Assembly: GCA_029564595.1 (NCBI GenBank)
Contig: JAKQPS010000005.1
Location: forward strand, 36,750 to 100,749
Source: a bacterium
GTDB taxonomy: Bacteria > UBP15 > UBA6099
Direction of reading: 5' to 3'
Length of the DNA stretch: 64,000 nt
A program made the position numbers and the translations under genes. The number at the start of each line of letters is the position of its first letter. The stretch's first letter is position 1. Below, piece after piece: positions 17,829 to 26,798 of the stretch. Below the pieces are notes generated by a model, which was not told where the DNA came from, ran no database searches, and was given only the letters and a program-made list of their open reading frames with translations.

Positions 17829-18845
17829 ATGATGGAACCGTTGAAAAAAACAGAACCCGACAACAAAGAAATATTTCATATTCCTTCAACTAGCCCGCGC
17901 CCGGAGATAAGCGCTGTCATCACTTGCTACTTCGAGGAATCAAGCATAAACGAGTTTTATTCAAGGCTATCATCGACGTTAAAATCCACCGGACGATCGT
18001 ATGAAATAATTTTCGTTAACGATGGAAGCAGCGACGGCACGTTCAGGATTCTAAAAGAGATTTACGATGCGGACGGCTCAGTCGCGGCCGTTATCGACCT
18101 TTTCCGCAATTCCGGCCAAGCCGCCGCAATCACCTCCGGGCTGGAATACGCTAGAGGCGATATCGTTTTGCTTATGGACAGCGATCTTCAGCTTTCTCCG
18201 GAAGATTTGCCTCTTCTTTTAGCGGAATATGACAAAGGCAACGACATTGTCGCCGGATACCGGGAAAACAGAAAAGATCATATTCGACGAATCATTCCAT
18301 CTAAAATCGCCAACATAATCATGAGAAAAGTGGCAAAACACAACTTGCGCGATTTCGGTTGCACATTCAAGCTTATCAATTCCAAACTCGTTAAAGCTTT
18401 CGACTTCGGACCATGCAACCCGATTCAGATTTCCTGTGTGATATCCAAAGCCGCGCTTGTGTCGGAGGTCCCGGTAAACCATCATCCGAGGAAATACGGC
18501 AAATCAGGATGGACTTTCTGGAAACTCTATTCATACAATATCGACAATTTTGTGCGCTTTTCGGAAATACCATTTCAGATTATGGGCGTGGCGTGTTTTG
18601 CTGTTGCGGTGGCGTTTCTGATAAGGTTGGCGACGGTGTATCTGTTCCCGTTCAACATTCTTAAGGTAGTCACCACCGGGCTAATTCTTAACGTTCTTGT
18701 CTTCTGTTTTCTCGTGACGCTTGTAATGCTGGTTGCGATAGGAGAGTTCACTATCCGCAATTTCATAATGCTGAGCAGACAGCCTTCATACGTGGTCAAG
18801 ACTGTCTTCCACAGACTATCCGAACAGAACGACAATAGGGTTTGA
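17829..18845 (+). CDS. Membrane GT2 glycosyltransferase, ArnC/GtrB-like
   Basis: 338 residues. The GT-A domain shows SAVITCYFEESSINEFY, the nucleotide strand EIIFVNDGSSDGTF and the metal site LLMDSDLQLSPEDL. The C-terminus has two hydrophobic segments (PFQIMGVACFAVAVAFLIRL and VLVFCFLVTLVMLVAI) as in polyprenyl-phosphate sugar transferases (ArnC, GtrB, DPM-like). It probably loads undecaprenyl phosphate with a sugar for the periplasmic GT-C step. It lies divergent to the acyltransferase and DegT pair, with an AT-rich region of about 75 bp between. Confidence 0.88.
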   Translation: MMEPLKKTEPDNKEIFHIPSTSPRPEISAVITCYFEESSINEFYSRLSSTLKSTGRSYEIIFVNDGSSDGTFRILKEIYDADGSVAAVIDLFRNSGQAAAITSGLEYARGDIVLLMDSDLQLSPEDLPLLLAEYDKGNDIVAGYRENRKDHIRRIIPSKIANIIMRKVAKHNLRDFGCTFKLINSKLVKAFDFGPCNPIQISCVISKAALVSEVPVNHHPRKYGKSGWTFWKLYSYNIDNFVRFSEIPFQIMGVACFAVAVAFLIRLATVYLFPFNILKVVTTGLILNVLVFCFLVTLVMLVAIGEFTIRNFIMLSRQPSYVVKTVFHRLSEQNDNRV

Positions 18846-18889
18846 TTATCTTGAGAGACGCAAGAAACAGCGCTTGTGTGGAAAATGGG

Positions 18890-18907
18890 TTCCCGCTTTC
18901 GCGGGAA
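18890..18907. repeat. REP-like palindrome
   Basis: TTCCCGC, a TTTC spacer and GCGGGAA form a short perfect palindrome, followed by TGACGG. The same core is seen near 57683, also between genes. This is the pattern of common intergenic palindromic repeats in many bacterial genomes. Confidence 0.45.
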
Positions 18908-19002
18908 TGACGGCAGAAAAGAATAAGGAATGACGGCGCGTAAAGCGCGTTCCGCTCCTTACAGCAAACGCAATATTTTCTGCTCTGCGCAGTAAATCCG
19001 GG

Positions 19003-21132
19003 TTAAGCCTTTTCGAACTCTTTGAGCATTCTCGCGCTGAAAGCGTCGTATGCGGCTTTGAATTCGGCGAGAGTCTTTTTGACCGAGCCGAATTCCGGCC
19101 ATTGCGCCGGGGTATGCCCCTTCACTCCGAAATCGCCTTGGATGCCCGCCAAGCCCAGAATCTTTTTTAGTTCAGCATTCAGCTCATACCCGGCGACAAA
19201 ATCAGGAATGCGGCTTAACCTGTCGACAACGTCGGCGCCGAAATCGTCTCTTATGGATTCGACATAGTCGTTAAGTTTGAAATCGTTTTGAAGAGACATT
19301 TTTCTGACATTTTCCTGATGGTTGCCGAATTCGGTGTGAACCATATTGTTTGCGGCTAGAGTCCAGTATGTGTCTTCGGGTTTTCTCTTCGAGGCGGGCA
19401 GATAGTTTATCCTGTCCATAATGAAGCGCGCCTGATCCATGCCGAGATCGTATGTGTCGCAGATGTATTCCGACCATTTTTCGTAGTTGCGCTCTGAAAA
19501 GAAAATATGCCAAACTCTGCGGGCGACGAGAGTTCCGGATTTCTCTATATCGCTTTCAATCTGCTCAAGCTCAGTCTTGGAAACGATGTCCTTGAGGGCA
19601 GCGGCGACATTTGCGTCGATGGTTTTCTGCGCGCCGAAACGAGTCGCGGCGACGACCGCCGCCTCATAATTGGAAGCTGATTTAGCGGCTTTCTCTGAAC
19701 CATTCGCTTTCGCCAGCGCCAGAACTTTTTTCAAAGCTTTCTCCGCGCCGATTTTCTTTTTCAGCGAAGCGAAAAGAGACTCGAGTTTGACTTCCCTCAA
19801 GTGGCTTTCAAATCTTCCTCCCATATTGGTCATGTAGAGTTGGGTCGGAAGAATGCCCATGTTCATGGCCGAAGCCATTCCGGCGATTTCCTCAAGAATC
19901 ATCGTGACCTGCTGCGCCACAGTGTAAACCACGGTGACGTTCGAGCCGAGTCCGAACGAGTTGATGGAGCGCGCAATATTTCTGGCGGCAGGATGGCAGG
20001 CCGCCACTTTTATCACAAGATTTGCGCGCCCTTTTTCCGCGGGAGATTCATATCCGGCGAGCAGATAGGAATCATAAACGCGCAGGTTCTCTTCGGCGAG
20101 TTTCAGAGCGTTGAGGGCGTCGGCTATGCTTTCATCAGCTTTATGCGCGATATTCGGGTTCAACTGAAAGCTTACGACGCCGCCGCCGGATTCATCGCGA
20201 AGATTGTGAAAGACAGGCCTGAAAACATGAAGGTTGTCCCAAAGAGCTAGCAAAGTGGCAAAAAGAGCTATCTCGTCCGAATGCTTGGAAGGATTCGCCC
20301 GCCATATCTCTCGCATAGGATGGCCGGCGGCGGCTGATATGAATTTCTCAGTTAATGCCGGATCGTCGTCATACGCTTTGGCTGCCAGAACTGGATTGGT
20401 TGAAACCTGTTCGAAACCCAGATGTCGAAGCCATCTTAATCCGAGAGCGTAGTCGTTCCCGAATTTGCAAACGCCTTCGGCTGACATTTTGAAATAAATA
20501 TTGTTAAATATTTCATCGGCGGCGGCGTCAAGGAAGTCGAGAGTGACCGGGCCGTCGCCGGCGACGGCGCCGCGAATCCTTTTGCCTGTAAGGGATGTCA
20601 TGCTTGCGCCTCCCTGCACAAGTTCCATCCCTTTGAGAATCTTGTCCACTGCCGCAAAAGCTATAACGGGAACTCCGTTTTCTTCAATTTCCATCGACTC
20701 CCACTTCAACAGAACTTCTTCGATGTTCGAAACGCTCAGTTCCGTTTCCCATTCATCGAGCCAGCCGCTTTCCAGCCCAAAGAAATTCAGAGCCAGTTCA
20801 AGAGCGAACTCATACGCGTTTATTCTGAACTGGATTTTTTTAGTTCGCGCTTCCTTTGAGTCGCTCGCCTTCAAAGCTGACAAGGCGAACCTGTAGCTGA
20901 GGCTTCGAAAAGCGTTTGACACTGTTTCTGTCAACCGACCATTGAGGTCCGGGAACAAAAAATGATCGGCAGCCAGCCGAGGCCATCCCCATTCGACTAG
21001 TTGAGCCGCGTTAGAAGCGGGGTCGCCGATTATCGGCGATTTCCCATGAGATGTTAGACTTTCAGCAGACATGCTGTTCGCCGCTTCGCGAACCTCATTC
21101 TGAATCTCGGAAGCTCTTGTTTTCTTTGCCAT
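19003..21132 (-). CDS. Large transaldolase-like protein
   Basis: 709 residues, about double a normal transaldolase. Family motifs are spaced along it: QVSTNPVLAAKAYDD (residues 242-256), FQLNPNIA, and LVIKVAACHPAARNIARSIN with Lys375, the likely Schiff-base lysine. It continues with FGLGSNVTVVYTVAQQVTMI, the segment that follows the catalytic strand in transaldolases. The N-terminal 220 residues and a C-terminal 250-residue part match nothing I know. The reaction expected of this family is reversible transfer of a dihydroxyacetone unit. The extra domains make the substrate unclear. It has its own sigma-70-like promoter. Confidence 0.72.
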   Translation of the reverse strand: MAKKTRASEIQNEVREAANSMSAESLTSHGKSPIIGDPASNAAQLVEWGWPRLAADHFLFPDLNGRLTETVSNAFRSLSYRFALSALKASDSKEARTKKIQFRINAYEFALELALNFFGLESGWLDEWETELSVSNIEEVLLKWESMEIEENGVPVIAFAAVDKILKGMELVQGGASMTSLTGKRIRGAVAGDGPVTLDFLDAAADEIFNNIYFKMSAEGVCKFGNDYALGLRWLRHLGFEQVSTNPVLAAKAYDDDPALTEKFISAAAGHPMREIWRANPSKHSDEIALFATLLALWDNLHVFRPVFHNLRDESGGGVVSFQLNPNIAHKADESIADALNALKLAEENLRVYDSYLLAGYESPAEKGRANLVIKVAACHPAARNIARSINSFGLGSNVTVVYTVAQQVTMILEEIAGMASAMNMGILPTQLYMTNMGGRFESHLREVKLESLFASLKKKIGAEKALKKVLALAKANGSEKAAKSASNYEAAVVAATRFGAQKTIDANVAAALKDIVSKTELEQIESDIEKSGTLVARRVWHIFFSERNYEKWSEYICDTYDLGMDQARFIMDRINYLPASKRKPEDTYWTLAANNMVHTEFGNHQENVRKMSLQNDFKLNDYVESIRDDFGADVVDRLSRIPDFVAGYELNAELKKILGLAGIQGDFGVKGHTPAQWPEFGSVKKTLAEFKAAYDAFSARMLKEFEKA

Positions 21133-21182
21133 GACGACGCCTCTTTTCGTTGAGAATATATTGCGCGAAACACATCATGTAA

Positions 21183-21211
21183 ATTATATTGCATACACGC
21201 CGCGTTCGCAA
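21183..21211 (-). promoter_or_regulatory. Sigma-70-type promoter of the transaldolase-like gene
   Basis: TATAAT (21183-21188) and TTGCGA (21206-21211) lie on the minus strand, 17 bp apart. Start near 21176, about 45 nt before the ATG. Confidence 0.5.
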
Positions 21212-21236
21212 AAGCAAGACTGATATTTCGGGGTCG

Positions 21237-22538
21237 TTATTTGCGGTTTCTAATGAATTCGATATTTCTGCGCGCCATCCCGGCTCCCTCTTCATCTCCT
21301 ATTCGAGCATAAATATCCATGGCTTCTTTGAAGCTGGAAATCGCGCCTTCGGAGTCGCCGCTCGCGTACAATGCCGATGCCAGATGTTGCAGGATATCCG
21401 CAAGAGACCTATCATCGTCGTTTTCTCTGTGGAATCGCGCGCATTTTTCGAATAATGCTATTGCGCTCTCAACATCTCCGATAGCCATTTGGGAGCTTCC
21501 CAATCCGAAGAAAGCGTCGTTTTTAAGAGCGTCATCGCCTGAGTCTTCATAGACTTCCACACTTTTCCTGAAATATTCAATCGCATTTTCATGGTTATTG
21601 GTCGATGAATAAATGTTGGCGATTTCGCATAAGCAGTTTCCCACTGATGTCGCGTCGGGAAAAGAGGAATATTTTTCCATCGCCGACTGTATGGATTCTA
21701 TTCCCTCAAGAACTCTTTGATTCGCGCATAGAGCCATGCCGCGCGAAAACATCGCGTCGGCTTCTCCTCTTTCGTCATTCAGCGTGGTAAACAAACGGAC
21801 CGCATTGTCGCAGCACATCAGAGCTTCTTCCGCCATGCCTTCCGCTAGATATGAGGATGACAGCGAGTCAAGACAAGCGGCGACTCCGGCGTCATTATTT
21901 GCGTCCTCGAAAAAAGACCTAGCTCCGTCATATTTCTCGATCGCTTCCTTGTTCCGGCCAAGAAAGCGGAGAATATTGCCGACCACTGCGGTGTTAAGCG
22001 CGGCGCGATCCATCATTCCCGCTTCTAGGTTCGCTTCGACGGCTTGTTCTCTGCATCTCAAAGCCTCTTCAAAATCCCCTTTATCGGCGGCCGTATCGCC
22101 AAGAGCATCAAGACAAGCGTCGAGAGCTTCAAAATCATCGATATCGTCAGCGATTTCCAATGCGGAAAGATAAGAAGCTGAAGCGGATTCATAATCGCTT
22201 TCGAACCGTCTTATGACTCCCAAATTAAACAAACTGACATATTCGCCCTGCCGGTTGCCTGTCAACTTGAATATTTCGACTGCCTCGAAAAAGCAATCGG
22301 CAGAGGCATCAATCCTTCCTTTTTGAAAATGAACGAATCCGAGCAGCAACTTCGCCGACGCCAAAGCGTCATCCTCAAGTCCTGCGGATATCGACGATAC
22401 AATAAATTTTTCGGCTTCGTCGACATTGTTTTTCGACAACTCGACCATACCGAGTCTGGCCGCATTAACCGCTTCTCCCGCCCCTTGTTCCAACGGTTCG
22501 GTATAATGGTACAAATAAACTTCTTCTTGTTTCTTCAA
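21237..22538 (-). CDS. TPR repeat protein
   Basis: 433 residues built from about ten tetratricopeptide repeats, visible as helical pairs ending in A-x-x-x-Y/F and recurring ALxxALxIAxxI blocks. TPR arrays are protein-binding scaffolds. Segments such as GNRQGEYVSLFNLGVI and GDKGDFEEALRCREQAVE carry the consensus. No enzymatic domain or signal peptide is seen, so it is probably cytosolic. The start is TTG with a weak ribosome-binding site; a later ATG cannot be excluded. It lies upstream of the transaldolase-like gene and may be regulated with it or independently. Confidence 0.8.
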   Translation of the reverse strand: MKKQEEVYLYHYTEPLEQGAGEAVNAARLGMVELSKNNVDEAEKFIVSSISAGLEDDALASAKLLLGFVHFQKGRIDASADCFFEAVEIFKLTGNRQGEYVSLFNLGVIRRFESDYESASASYLSALEIADDIDDFEALDACLDALGDTAADKGDFEEALRCREQAVEANLEAGMMDRAALNTAVVGNILRFLGRNKEAIEKYDGARSFFEDANNDAGVAACLDSLSSSYLAEGMAEEALMCCDNAVRLFTTLNDERGEADAMFSRGMALCANQRVLEGIESIQSAMEKYSSFPDATSVGNCLCEIANIYSSTNNHENAIEYFRKSVEVYEDSGDDALKNDAFFGLGSSQMAIGDVESAIALFEKCARFHRENDDDRSLADILQHLASALYASGDSEGAISSFKEAMDIYARIGDEEGAGMARRNIEFIRNRK

Positions 22539-22577
22539 AGCAGTTTACCGCCTTTGCGCAATAATTTTGTAAAACAT

Positions 22578-24434
22578 CTATTGTCGCCTATTTTTTTTCA
22601 ATGCGTCTTTCATTCGGATAGCGTGTTCGAGATTTGCAGACGCCGCTTGATTGTTAGGGTCTATCTGCAAAACTTTCCTGAAGAACGAAATCGCTGTATC
22701 GAAATCTCCGGCCTGCAAATATGTTACGCCTGACATCCCTAAAGCGTTTGCGTGCGAAGGCTCGCTTTCCAAAACATGTTCGTACCTTCGACGCGCGCCC
22801 TCAATGTCTCCTAAGTACAACAACGTGTTGCCCATAAGATAAACGGCGGCGTTCCAGTCCGGCTGCGTGATGAGGATTTCTTCTATCATCGGTTTTGCCT
22901 GCGCGGGTCTGCCGAGACTGTTCAATAGCAAAGCAATGTTGTAACGAACATCGTTAGTGGGATGAAAAGCATAGGCTGAATAATAAGTTTTCAAAGCCTC
23001 GTCATGGCGGCCAGCGCGCCAATAAGCCGTTCCAAGCGCTAAATACGCCTCATAATGTCGAGGGTCCAGCCTGACTGCGGCTTCCAGATTCGTTATCGCC
23101 TCTTTCAAATTCGAAGGGGTCGCCCCTATCTCGACGAGCCTTCGTCCGTAACCGGTTCGCGCTTTGGAACTGTCCGGGCATACATCAACGGCGCTTTTCC
23201 ATAGATACAACTCGTCGCGCCAATCGCGGTTTCTTTCAATTGTTTTCGCTCCGAAGAAAAATGCCACGCACAGCCCTATAAGGAAGCTCAACATCATTAT
23301 TTTTGGCTTTGCGGATTCCAGTTTCAGTCCGGAATTCATAAAAGCCCCTGCAAGCATAATAGACAATCCCATTGAGGGCATGTAAAAATATCTTTCAGCT
23401 ATAACTTCCCCGATAGGCGCGATATTTGAAATGGGAATCATGTTTATCAGAAAGAAGAAAGCGCCAAAGCTCAGATATTTTTCGGACTTCACGAATGCCA
23501 ACCCGGCGATAAAAATCAGAGCGTAAAACAGCATCGCAAGTATCGGTTTGATAGTCATCAAGGTATCAGGATTAGAGACGCAATGAACCAAACTGAACCC
23601 GGACGAAAAAAAGAACATCTGCAAGTATTTCAAAAAGGCGGATAAAATCAGAGGCGCGCTTTCAACGAAACTGCCGGCGGGATACACTGGCAAAGCGCCC
23701 GATTCGCTATTGGCCATTAGAACAAATCTTATCAGGGCGAATATTACGAATACTGTTATGTAGCAAAAATAAGCCGTTCGACTTTGCCAAATTTCATTGA
23801 AGCCGCTTTTTCTGCGCGACACCCATTCGTATACGAGAACGACAGCCGGAAACACCGCCGCGTTCTCTTTAGAAAACATCGCAAACAAATAGAAAAGCGA
23901 AGCAAGCGCAAGTCGAGGAATAGAAAAACCTCCCGATTCACGCTTTGCTCCGATATGAGCAAATAAAGCCGCCAATAGAAAAAACGCGGCCAAAGGGTCT
24001 TCGACGAATGAAGCGGCGTTAACAGCTTCGCTTTGTATCGGGTGCAACGCGAATATTAAAGAGGCGAGGAAGGCTGTGGCTCTCGCGTTTGCGAACGATG
24101 ACAATATTAAAAACAGAAGAATGGCGTTGGCGGCGTGCAACAGTATGCTTGTAATATGAAACGCGGGCGGGTTCTTTCCGCCGACAAGAGTTTGAATAAA
24201 AAAAAGCGCGGTGGCAACCGGTCTGTAACTCCGTTCGCCGCTGATATTAAAGTAGTCGTGATTGAAAAGTTTTTTCAGATTGCCGATATCGTTCAGATTG
24301 ACGTTCTCTGCGATAATCACGCGGTCGTCATAAACGAACGGGTTATCGATTGAGCCGAAATATATCGACACAACCGCGACAAGCAACGCGAGCATATAAA
24401 CAGGCTTTTTTATTTTATCGGGGTGCATATCCAA
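22578..24434 (-). CDS. TMTC-like polytopic protein with C-terminal TPRs
   Basis: 618 residues. The N-terminal half has about ten hydrophobic segments with an acidic periplasmic loop after the first helix (IDNPFVYDDRVIIAENV), as in TMTC-type and other GT-C O-mannosyltransferases. The C-terminal half consists of TPR repeats (EAYLALGTAYWRAGRHDEA, NALGMSGVTYLQAGDFDTA). This layout, membrane GT-C plus TPR, is known for protein or lipid glycosylation proteins, but the substrate is unclear. The start may be TTG at 24434 or the ATG six bases later. It follows the pseudopilin-like gene closely. Confidence 0.78.
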   Translation of the reverse strand: MDMHPDKIKKPVYMLALLVAVVSIYFGSIDNPFVYDDRVIIAENVNLNDIGNLKKLFNHDYFNISGERSYRPVATALFFIQTLVGGKNPPAFHITSILLHAANAILLFLILSSFANARATAFLASLIFALHPIQSEAVNAASFVEDPLAAFFLLAALFAHIGAKRESGGFSIPRLALASLFYLFAMFSKENAAVFPAVVLVYEWVSRRKSGFNEIWQSRTAYFCYITVFVIFALIRFVLMANSESGALPVYPAGSFVESAPLILSAFLKYLQMFFFSSGFSLVHCVSNPDTLMTIKPILAMLFYALIFIAGLAFVKSEKYLSFGAFFFLINMIPISNIAPIGEVIAERYFYMPSMGLSIMLAGAFMNSGLKLESAKPKIMMLSFLIGLCVAFFFGAKTIERNRDWRDELYLWKSAVDVCPDSSKARTGYGRRLVEIGATPSNLKEAITNLEAAVRLDPRHYEAYLALGTAYWRAGRHDEALKTYYSAYAFHPTNDVRYNIALLLNSLGRPAQAKPMIEEILITQPDWNAAVYLMGNTLLYLGDIEGARRRYEHVLESEPSHANALGMSGVTYLQAGDFDTAISFFRKVLQIDPNNQAASANLEHAIRMKDALKKNRRQ

Positions 24435-24446
24435 GCGCTCATCGCG

Positions 24447-24869
24447 TCAATCTATATAACTTTCCTCGAACACTACTCCGTCCGCTCCGAAACCGATAAG
24501 ACGATACTCAAAACCCTTATCTTCGTTTCTCTCATAAAAAAAGTCGCCGGGACTCATTGAATCACTGCCTGCTGTTTTAATCGGCAGGCCATTTGACGAA
24601 AAAGGATTCGGAGGATATTTTTTCAGCATTCCGGGGCCGATAAGAGAATCCGGGACTGAACCGCCAGCTACTTCGCCGCTCTGGGGAAAAACGCCTCCGT
24701 GTTTCTCGGCGTAGATATTCAGGGCTATGCTCAATCCTTTAATATTCATCGCGGCGAGCCTGTCATTTCTTTTGTTTCTGGATGTTAAACCGCCGAAAAT
24801 AGAAATAATGAGACATAAAGCAACCGTTGCGCTCGCGTAAATCACATTTGCCGCGACATTCTTTTTCAT
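24447..24869 (-). CDS. Pseudopilin-like small protein without a canonical cleavage site
   Basis: 140 residues. A hydrophobic N-terminus (YASATVALCLIISIFGG) is followed by a pattern common in type II secretion pseudopilins: MNIKGLSIALNIYAEKHGGVFP, then a proline-rich KKYPPNPF. The prepilin peptidase motif G-FTLxE is absent. The C-terminal part (DKGFEYRLIGFGADGVVF) is the usual beta strand end of the GspG-like fold. So it may be a pilin relative that is anchored but not processed. It sits in a run with the TMTC-like and KpsF genes. A signal-anchor protein is the simplest reading. Confidence 0.6.
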   Translation of the reverse strand: MKKNVAANVIYASATVALCLIISIFGGLTSRNKRNDRLAAMNIKGLSIALNIYAEKHGGVFPQSGEVAGGSVPDSLIGPGMLKKYPPNPFSSNGLPIKTAGSDSMSPGDFFYERNEDKGFEYRLIGFGADGVVFEESYID

Positions 24870-24900
24870 AGGATGACGACCTGCGACACAAACCGAGCCG

Positions 24901-25965
24901 CTATTTACGCGCGGCAGTTTTTTTCTTCTTTTTGCCGGCGGTATTTGCGGCGGCTTTTTTCTGTTCGGGCGACGCTTTCGGCGCGGCGACTGACGGGTTC
25001 ATTTTCAGAAGACCGAGTTGGACAAGATCATGAAGGTGTATCATTCCGACAGGTTCCAACTTTGCGCCGACGACCGGCAAAACGGTAATCGAATTGTCTT
25101 CCATGATTTTCAAAGCCTCAAACATCGTGCTTTCCCGCCGGACGTGTTTGGGAGATTTCGTCATGACGGATTTGACGCTTGTGAGGAACAGATTGGCGAG
25201 AGAGCCTTGAGACTTCTGAAGGAGTCGCCTGACATCCCCATCCGTGACGATGCCGGTCAAAGCGCCGTCTGCGCCGACAATGCTGATGGCGCCCAAACCT
25301 TTTGAGGTAATCTCAAGCAACGCGTCTCGGAAAATCATGTCGCCTGCGGCGACGGGATTTCCGGGTCTGGTGGCCAGAAGGTCTTCCACTGTGTAAATCG
25401 CCTCGCCGCCTGCGGCTTGCGAGCGTGAAGTTCTGCCGCTTTCGATGTCCTGCTCATAAAGCAAAGCCATAGCAAGCAGGTCCCCCAGAGCCAAAGCGCT
25501 CACACAAGTCGAGTAGGAAGCGAAATTGTCCGTTGCGTCCAGAGGCAGGGAAGTTTTCAGGAGGATATCGGCGGCGCGGGCAAGGCTGCTTCTGCCGCTC
25601 GGAGTTAGAGCTATGATTTTTGCTTTCTTCTTTTTGAGCCAAGGGAGAACCCTTATGATTTCGTCCGATTCGCCGCTGCTGGAAATAGCTATTGCCACGT
25701 CTTCATGAGATATCGAAGCGGCTTCGCCATAGAAAGCGGCTATGGGATCGAGAAGAAAAGCCCTGCGGCCGGCCGCTCTGAGGGTTGAAGCCAATTTGGC
25801 GCCGACAGCGCCTGATTTTCCGAAACCGAAAATCACGATCGAGCCTTTGCATGATTTCAGAACAGATAAAGCTTTGTCGAAAGGCTGACCTAGCTCGCCG
25901 CCCATTCTTTCAAGCTCTAAACCCTGTCTTTGAAGCAGTTCTTTCATCTTCTTTGCGGCTGTCAT
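24901..25965 (-). CDS. kpsF: KpsF/GutQ-type sugar-phosphate isomerase
   Basis: 354 residues. An N-terminal SIS domain (GSIVIFGFGKSGAVGAKLAS, AIAISSSGESDEIIRVLPWL) is followed by two CBS domains (MIFRDALLEITSKGLGAISI and the second VLPVVGAKLEPVGMIHLHDL). This is the arrangement of D-arabinose-5-phosphate isomerase, which makes the first precursor of Kdo for lipid A and capsule. The C-terminus has an added lysine- and alanine-rich tail of about 30 residues. GGAGGCCG lies before the ATG. Its presence supports a Gram-negative envelope. Confidence 0.9.
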   Translation of the reverse strand: MTAAKKMKELLQRQGLELERMGGELGQPFDKALSVLKSCKGSIVIFGFGKSGAVGAKLASTLRAAGRRAFLLDPIAAFYGEAASISHEDVAIAISSSGESDEIIRVLPWLKKKKAKIIALTPSGRSSLARAADILLKTSLPLDATDNFASYSTCVSALALGDLLAMALLYEQDIESGRTSRSQAAGGEAIYTVEDLLATRPGNPVAAGDMIFRDALLEITSKGLGAISIVGADGALTGIVTDGDVRRLLQKSQGSLANLFLTSVKSVMTKSPKHVRRESTMFEALKIMEDNSITVLPVVGAKLEPVGMIHLHDLVQLGLLKMNPSVAAPKASPEQKKAAANTAGKKKKKTAARK

Positions 25966-26017
25966 AAACGGCCTCCGCTTTCCCGCTCCGGATTACGGTC
26001 TCTCGATTCCGGGCGAT

Positions 26018-26797
26018 TTATTCTATCATTTCCGGTCTTGGCCGAGGTTCCCTTGCCCAATCTTCCATTCTTCTTGAGAAGAACGCTTGAAACACCAGAT
26101 ACATGGTTGTCGACCACACTCCCAGCGATATCATAATGTGGAACATCGTTGTCATTACAATTCTTTTCTCCATGTCGACGCTGTGAGTCAACGGGGAAAC
26201 GAATCTATTGTTAATAAACGGAGCCGACGCCGCGGTTGCGAATATCAACAATCCGGCAAGAAGTCCTATTCCCGAGTAGTAGAATTTCAGCCCGCGCATT
26301 GCTTTTATTCCGACGAATATCTCGAAACAAAAGGCTCGAAGGTCCCAAGCGACAGCGAACAAAGATTCGTGCTTGCGCACATTAATGCTGTTTTTCCATG
26401 CGGAATACACGCCATATAAGAAAGAAGCGGCGATAATCGGCCAAGTCAACGGCAACATATATGGATGAGGATAGAAGTAAACCATTAAAGAGAGAGAAAG
26501 CATAAATGGAAAATACGTCAATCCGAAAATATACAACATCGAAAGATGTAGATGTTTTGAGGCTTTGTTTCTAAGGGCGATCTTTTTTCCTCTCGGACTC
26601 TCTTCCACCAGCCAAATCCAGTTATCCTCTGGCAGAATGAAAAACACAGGCGCTGAAACTATCATAAGCTTCAGCATAAAAACGAACATGCCGGACAACT
26701 CAGAGGGGGGCGCAAATCTTCCGAAAATAAAAACAGCAATCCAGAGGATCGCCTCAATGGCCAGAAAAACAAGCGCTTTAAATAATCTGACGTCCAA
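26018..26797 (-). CDS. Polytopic membrane protein of unknown function
   Basis: 259 residues with about six or seven hydrophobic segments and no recognised domain. It starts at TTG one base after the stop of the upstream DUF3084 gene, so the two are translationally coupled. Several Trp residues and short charged loops are seen (FEIFVGIKAMRGLKFYYSG, the C-terminal VFQAFFSRRMEDWAREPR). It could support the neighbouring DUF3084 protein in the membrane, an inference from coupling only. Confidence 0.7.
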   Translation of the reverse strand: MDVRLFKALVFLAIEAILWIAVFIFGRFAPPSELSGMFVFMLKLMIVSAPVFFILPEDNWIWLVEESPRGKKIALRNKASKHLHLSMLYIFGLTYFPFMLSLSLMVYFYPHPYMLPLTWPIIAASFLYGVYSAWKNSINVRKHESLFAVAWDLRAFCFEIFVGIKAMRGLKFYYSGIGLLAGLLIFATAASAPFINNRFVSPLTHSVDMEKRIVMTTMFHIMISLGVWSTTMYLVFQAFFSRRMEDWAREPRPRPEMIE

Positions 26798-26798
26798 T

